Shown piece by piece: positions 6,594 to 9,717 of a stretch of DNA of 9,717 nucleotides. The position numbers were made by a program, and so were the translations under genes. Each line of letters begins with the position of its first letter. Positions within the stretch are counted from its first letter, which is position 1. The DNA comes from CAZTKP01 sp964614215 (GTDB lineage: Bacteria > UBP6 > UBA1177): the NCBI GenBank assembly GCA_964614215.1, contig CAZTKP010000099.1, positions 1-9,717 of the forward strand, read 5' to 3'. Below the pieces are notes generated by a model, which saw only the letters and a list, made by a program, of their open reading frames with translations, was not told the origin of the DNA and did not search any database.

Positions 6594-8011
6594 TTCGCGT
6601 TTATGTCGTTAAGTGCGGCAATTGCATCAGCCTTGTCGTGATAGTCGATAGTCCATGAAAATACTTCAGCAGGGTAGCTCGTGAAACCTTCGTCACTGAG
6701 CATTATGATGATGGGCATGGCATCCTTTCTGAAACATGCTCCACCGATACTTCCGTCTGAGGATGAGCAGTCCGCTGCCGGAATGGAAGGGTAGTAATCT
6801 CCGTCTACGTCACAGGCGTTTACGGATGATTCTCTCTTTGTGAAAGTAAACTCTCCGGAATAGCCTGAACCGTCAGCTATCTGATAAAGTGCTTCATGAT
6901 GGGGTTCCCAGCCGCAGCTTGAAAGATTTGATATTCCGTCGACTGCTGTCTGTATATCTGTGGTGGAAGTAGTGATCGGCTGAACAAGAGAGAAAATAGT
7001 GTCTCCGTTAAGTGCTTTCCAGTCATCAAAAGTCGCAAGTCCGAAACCCGCATCATTTATGTTCGCACTGATGTTTGTGACTATCTCCGAGTTTATGCCT
7101 AATTTAAGGTTATCGATCTCTCCGCTCATTGAACTAGAACGGTCAAGAAGAATGAGAATATCAACCTTTTCAACGTCAGTTTTGAACTTAAGAGTTCTAG
7201 CTTCATCATCCGGAGCAGTGTAGGGCAGAATTACATAAAAATGTTCTTCAGGAATTCCGTCCTGATCGTCAAGCGGATCACTTCCGTAAGTTGTTTCAGC
7301 CAGATCATCGAATCCGTCGTTGTCGCTATCTTTGTCAAGGCGGTCAGTGCCGAGGTCTTTTTCCTGTTTGTCGGTAAGACCGTCATTATCTGAATCGCCG
7401 TCAAGAAAGTCGGCAATTGTATCTCCATCTGTATCAACACATGGTGCAGAAGGGCATTCCACGCTGTCATCAACCTGATCGTTGTCGCTGTCAGGATCGC
7501 GGTAATTGTTAAGTCCGTCCTTATCTGTGTCTTCATAGCCTTCTTCAGAGTCAGAAACTCCGTCGTTATCACTGTCTGTATCAAGATAATCAGGGTCTGC
7601 GTCGGTATCCGAGTTCGTGAATTCTCCGTCAATTGCCTCGATGCAGTTAGGGATACCGTCACTGTCAGCATCGGCTTTACACCAGCCCTGAGTTTCTCTG
7701 AACTGTTCAGGGATTGTATAGTCATCTCCGTAACAATCGCAGGTTTCCGCGTAGTAATTCTCATCGACATCTTCATCAGGCTCTGTTATCTCATCCACTT
7801 CCTCAGATGAATCGTCAACTTCCTCGATATCCTCTTCAGCGATAACATCCTGTTCGGTCTTTTCATCATCTGTAACAGCATTATCAGGAAGGGTTGAGTT
7901 GTTATCGTTCGTAGAATCAGAGAATTCACCCTGATCGTCGTTAAGGTTGCTTTTTTCACTTGTACAAGCAGCCATAAAAACAACAAGCATAATAAGAAAG
8001 ATCTTTTTCAT
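6594..8011 (-). CDS. Lipoprotein with TSP3-like calcium repeats and a von Willebrand factor A domain (N-terminal part)
   Basis: The signal peptide MKKIFLIMLVVFMAAC carries a lipobox with the lipidated Cys at residue 16 and Thr at +2. Residues 17-86 are a very acidic disordered linker. Residues about 112-250 are repeated DSDNDG-type loops (for example DTDSDNDGVSD and DGDSDNDGLTD), the signature of thrombospondin type-3/calcium-binding repeats, followed by a VWA domain from about 283. The metal-ion (MIDAS) site is visible: DRSSSM gives D290, S292 and S294, a Thr lies in GLATFDDW (324-331), and MLSDEG supplies D440. Cysteines at 366, 399, 415 and 426 may form disulfides. The protein probably sits on the cell surface and binds a protein or polysaccharide partner with divalent metal; the partner is unknown. 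AGAGG-type Shine-Dalgarno sequence (8019-8023) lies 7 nt upstream of the ATG. Sequence is lost at the gap after residue 472; the C-terminus continues at 6493-6219. Confidence 0.92.
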
Positions 8012-8039
8012 GTCCTAACCTCTGAAAAAAGTTATTTGC

Positions 8040-8076
8040 TTTGCCAATAATACTTAAAAATTGGGATGTTGGCAAA
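8040..8076. repeat. Inverted repeat next to the assembly gap
   Basis: TTTGCCAA (8040-8047) and TTGGCAAA (8069-8076) are perfect 8-bp inverted arms separated by 21 nt, and the second arm abuts the N run. On the minus strand a run of T follows the stem only after about 9 nt, so it is a poor match for an intrinsic terminator. It could be a regulatory dyad between birA and the VWA lipoprotein gene, or chance. Confidence 0.3.
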
Positions 8077-8176
8077 NNNNNNNNNNNNNNNNNNNNNNNN
8101 NNNNNNNNNNNNNNNNNNNNNNNNNNNNNNNNNNNNNNNNNNNNNNNNNNNNNNNNNNNNNNNNNNNNNNNNNNNN
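8077..8176. other. Assembly gap (100 N) at the 3' end of birA
   Basis: Exactly 100 N of unknown true length. It hides the last codons of birA and possibly the birA-lipoprotein intergenic region. Confidence 0.97.
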
Positions 8177-8910
8177 ATCTCCGTGATCGACAGTGTTGAA
8201 TACTTTTTTATTCCAAGTTCGCTTGCAATGATTATCTGTGAACCGTCTTTATTGAAGTCTTCGACAGTGCCGTTAAAGTAGTTGCTGTGGTCCTGAGTGA
8301 ATTTTATCTTTTTTTCGACCATCCATGAGATCTCGTGGATGAATTTCTCGATTATTTCTTCATCGGGAGCTGAAAAAGCCTTCTCAATTTCAACTATTGT
8401 CTGCCGAAGAAGTGCTTCAGGAGTTATAGTTTTGCTGTGATCGGAAATTGATGTGACCGGCCACACGTGATCAAACTGTGAAGAGTCAGGTTTCACGGTG
8501 TTTATTCCAATTCCGCAGATGTAGGATCTTTTTCCCTGGAATTCAATGGATTTTGCGATTATTCCCGATGACTTTTCCATGTTGATAAGGATGTCGTTCG
8601 GCCATTTTATTACAGCTTTATCCTGAACAAAATGACGAATGGCATTAAGTGCCGCAACTGCTGTTCTCTGCGGGATGTGGCTGACTTCATTGCTAATTTC
8701 ATCGAAAAATGACAGGTAGATATTTCCGTTATCAGGTGAATTCCAGTGCTTTGAGTTCCTGCCGTAACCTTCGGATTGAGAGTCCGCGACAACGATGCCG
8801 CTCCTTATCCCTTTGCGGATAAATTCCTCTGCTTCCAACATTGTGGAAGTTACTTCCGCAAAGTGATAGAACTGCCCGAATCTTGTTTTAGGTACGTTTA
8901 TTTTTTCCAT
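8177..8910 (-). CDS. birA: Biotin--[acetyl-CoA-carboxylase] ligase, catalytic type without HTH; 3' end lost in gap
   Basis: This cytoplasmic enzyme activates biotin with ATP and attaches it to the lysine of biotin carboxyl carrier proteins. Family motifs, numbered from ATG 8910, are EVTSTM (19-24), the biotinyl-AMP loop GYGRNSKHW (48-56), KWPND (102-106), a lysine at 113 matching E. coli BirA K183, GIIAKS (116-121) and GIGIN (133-137). A small C-terminal beta domain (YFNGTVEDFNKDG...) begins about residue 211. There is no N-terminal helix-turn-helix, so it should not act as a biotin repressor. The upstream ATG at 8934 would add eight residues without a good ribosome site; GGGAGGG at 8915-8921 clearly serves ATG 8910. 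The start overlaps the preceding gene by 13 nt. Residue 244 is the last before the gap. Relatives of this class end only a little further on, so the true stop is probably within the gap; the TAA at 8032-8034 is a less likely end. Confidence 0.92.
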
Positions 8911-9717
8911 TGTTCCCTCCCGTTGTAGATCCATGCTCCGGTTTTTTTGGATCCTTCTCTTGATATTATATTCATCTTTTTCAGTTTGTTTATGTTTCTC
9001 ATTATAGTTGTTCTATTCTTTCCGGTTATTTCGGCAATTTTTTCATAAGTTGTATAGGGATCACTTTTAATAATTTCAATAATTTCATTTTGGAGCTGAC
9101 TTAAAGATGCAGATAAAGATGCGAATAAAGGTGCATATCCTGTCGATGCTGATGAAGAGTAGGCGGCTTTCGGGGAGTTTACCGTCGAGATCATAGATTT
9201 CGAAAAAAGCGTTGTTTTTATGCGATCTTCGTCTGCTTCAAATATTGGATCTTTTCCTGAAAATGCTCTTATTAAAGGAATGACTTTTTTTCTAACCCCC
9301 ATTCCTCTTGCGTCGGCATATCCGTAATCTCTCAGGACTTCAACGATTATCGGGTTTCTTGAAGTTCTCTGTCCGGCGATCATTTTTTCTACTGTCATAG
9401 AGTTGGGGAATGCTCCGGGGCTGATTATTTCTATCCGGTCAGAATATTTAGTGACTTCGATTTCAGAAAACCTTGTCCAGTCTCTGTGCGTGAAAGCGTT
9501 GACAACTGTTTCCCTGATGGCCTCGGGAGGATAGATCAGTTCTTTTTCACGTCTGAGATTTTCATTTATTTTTTCTGATTCATCAGTGATATAAGGTTTC
9601 AGAGCATTTATGAGCTTTTCGATCAGACCTGTATCGATAAGCTGTTTGGAGTTGTCATTATTAATTTTAAACCTTCCGACCAGAGGTCCGTTAAGAACTT
9701 CATCAAGAATGGCTTTA
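8898..9717 (-). CDS. COG2865-type regulator: ATP-binding (HATPase_c_4-like) plus winged-helix domain, 5' end outside window
   Basis: The frame is open from the window edge to TAA 8900-8898, giving 272 visible codons. The ATG at 9398 is internal: it has no ribosome site and the frame upstream already encodes family motifs. At 9480-9521 the text AIRETVVNAFTHRD matches the P.EAIRE.LVNA..HRDY motif of these ATP-binding proteins. It is followed by DRIEIISPGAFPNSMT, then SRNPIIVEVLRDYGYADARGMGV. After a Ser/Ala/Leu linker coded partly by 12-bp repeats (9103-9138), residues coded by 8901-9104 form a winged helix: IIEIIKSDPYTTYEKIAEI, KNRTTIMRNINKLKKMNII, then KTGAWIY. Family members usually begin with a Schlafen AlbA_2 domain, which would lie beyond the window. 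They are predicted transcriptional regulators whose targets are mostly unknown. It overlaps birA by 13 nt, so the two are likely co-transcribed. Confidence 0.88.
   Translation of the reverse strand, partial: KAILDEVLNGPLVGRFKINNDNSKQLIDTGLIEKLINALKPYITDESEKINENLRREKELIYPPEAIRETVVNAFTHRDWTRFSEIEVTKYSDRIEIISPGAFPNSMTVEKMIAGQRTSRNPIIVEVLRDYGYADARGMGVRKKVIPLIRAFSGKDPIFEADEDRIKTTLFSKSMISTVNSPKAAYSSSASTGYAPLFASLSASLSQLQNEIIEIIKSDPYTTYEKIAEITGKNRTTIMRNINKLKKMNIISREGSKKTGAWIYNGREQWKK
8915..8921 (-). promoter_or_regulatory. Shine-Dalgarno fixing the birA start
   Basis: GGGAGGG on the minus strand, 4 nt upstream of ATG 8910-8908. It lies inside the coding sequence of the preceding gene, as expected for translationally coupled overlapping genes. 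Confidence 0.75.
9103..9138 (-). repeat. Three 12-bp tandem repeats in a coding linker
   Basis: On the plus strand AAAGATGCAGAT, AAAGATGCGAAT and AAAGGTGCATAT follow each other without a gap. Because 12 is divisible by 3, each copy encodes four residues on the minus strand (APLF, ASLS, ASLS). The copies sit in the linker between the ATP-binding part and the winged helix of the regulator, so gain or loss of a copy would not disturb the frame. Confidence 0.7.

Noticed and set aside
7260..7640. Regularly repeated short sequences that could suggest a CRISPR-like or tandem DNA array
   Set aside because: The periodicity comes from DSDNDG-type calcium-binding loops in the protein. The DNA copies differ by codon choice and there are no unique spacers of constant length.
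7231..7776. Minus-strand frame of 181 codons rich in Thr and Ile
   Set aside because: It is the shifted frame of the TSP3-repeat region; its low-complexity composition simply reflects repeated Asp codons read out of frame.
8032..8065. Sigma-54-like TTGGCA element on the minus strand beside the inverted repeat
   Set aside because: No GC doublet at the required distance for a -12 element follows it.
8032..8076. Reading FANIPIFKYYWQSK as the C-terminus of BirA
   Set aside because: It assumes the gap is really 100 bases. All three frames from the gap edge are possible, and the resulting protein would be longer than expected for an HTH-less biotin ligase.
8911..8934. Eight-residue N-terminal extension of birA from ATG 8934
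   Set aside because: The strong GGGAGGG at 8915-8921 and the usual length of the family favour ATG 8910.

Overview
The window looks like a scaffold from a Gram-negative bacterium assembled from short reads. It contains two runs of exactly 100 N, which are conventional placeholders for gaps of unknown size. Three of its proteins are large secreted lipoproteins with a lipobox and a long Asp/Glu/Ser-rich disordered linker. One of them joins thrombospondin type-3-like calcium repeats to a von Willebrand factor A (VWA) domain. That style is common in Myxococcota/Bradymonadales-type 'deltaproteobacterial' lineages, but the taxonomic suggestion is an inference from protein architecture only. All genes are on the minus strand except one.

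Right-hand block (minus strand, read from 9717 down to 4947). The first gene is a COG2865-type ATP-binding/winged-helix regulator whose 5' end lies outside the window. It overlaps birA (biotin protein ligase, catalytic domain without a DNA-binding domain) by 13 nt. birA runs into the gap at 8077-8176. Next is a TSP3-repeat/VWA lipoprotein broken by the gap at 6494-6593; its C-terminus can be recovered on the other side in a different nominal frame. Its stop codon lies 3 nt before the start of a SLC1-type dicarboxylate/acidic amino acid:cation symporter. The order and spacing suggest co-transcription, although the functions share no obvious pathway.

Centre (4144-4934). The only plus-strand gene encodes a DUF1016 (YhcG-like) protein. 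The N-terminal helical domain and the very C-terminal end of the PDDEXK nuclease domain are joined directly, so the segment that should carry the catalytic D and E-x-K residues is missing. Its promoter (TTGACG-17-TAGATT) carries a 22-bp imperfect palindrome over the -10 box, a candidate operator.

Left-hand block (minus strand, 4143 down to 1). Two uncharacterised lipoproteins of 513 and 812 aa follow each other, each with a Cys-rich module and a probable beta-propeller-like body. The 812-aa gene starts at a TTG with a strong Shine-Dalgarno sequence and has its own candidate promoter. A further gene starts at position 38 and leaves the window.

No tRNA, rRNA, CRISPR array, insertion sequence or complete defence system was seen. 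Intergenic DNA is short everywhere; apart from the two gaps, no gene-free stretch exceeds about 140 bp. The observations I consider most worth following are the internally deleted DUF1016 gene with its palindromic promoter, and the Cys-rich lipoproteins of unknown function.
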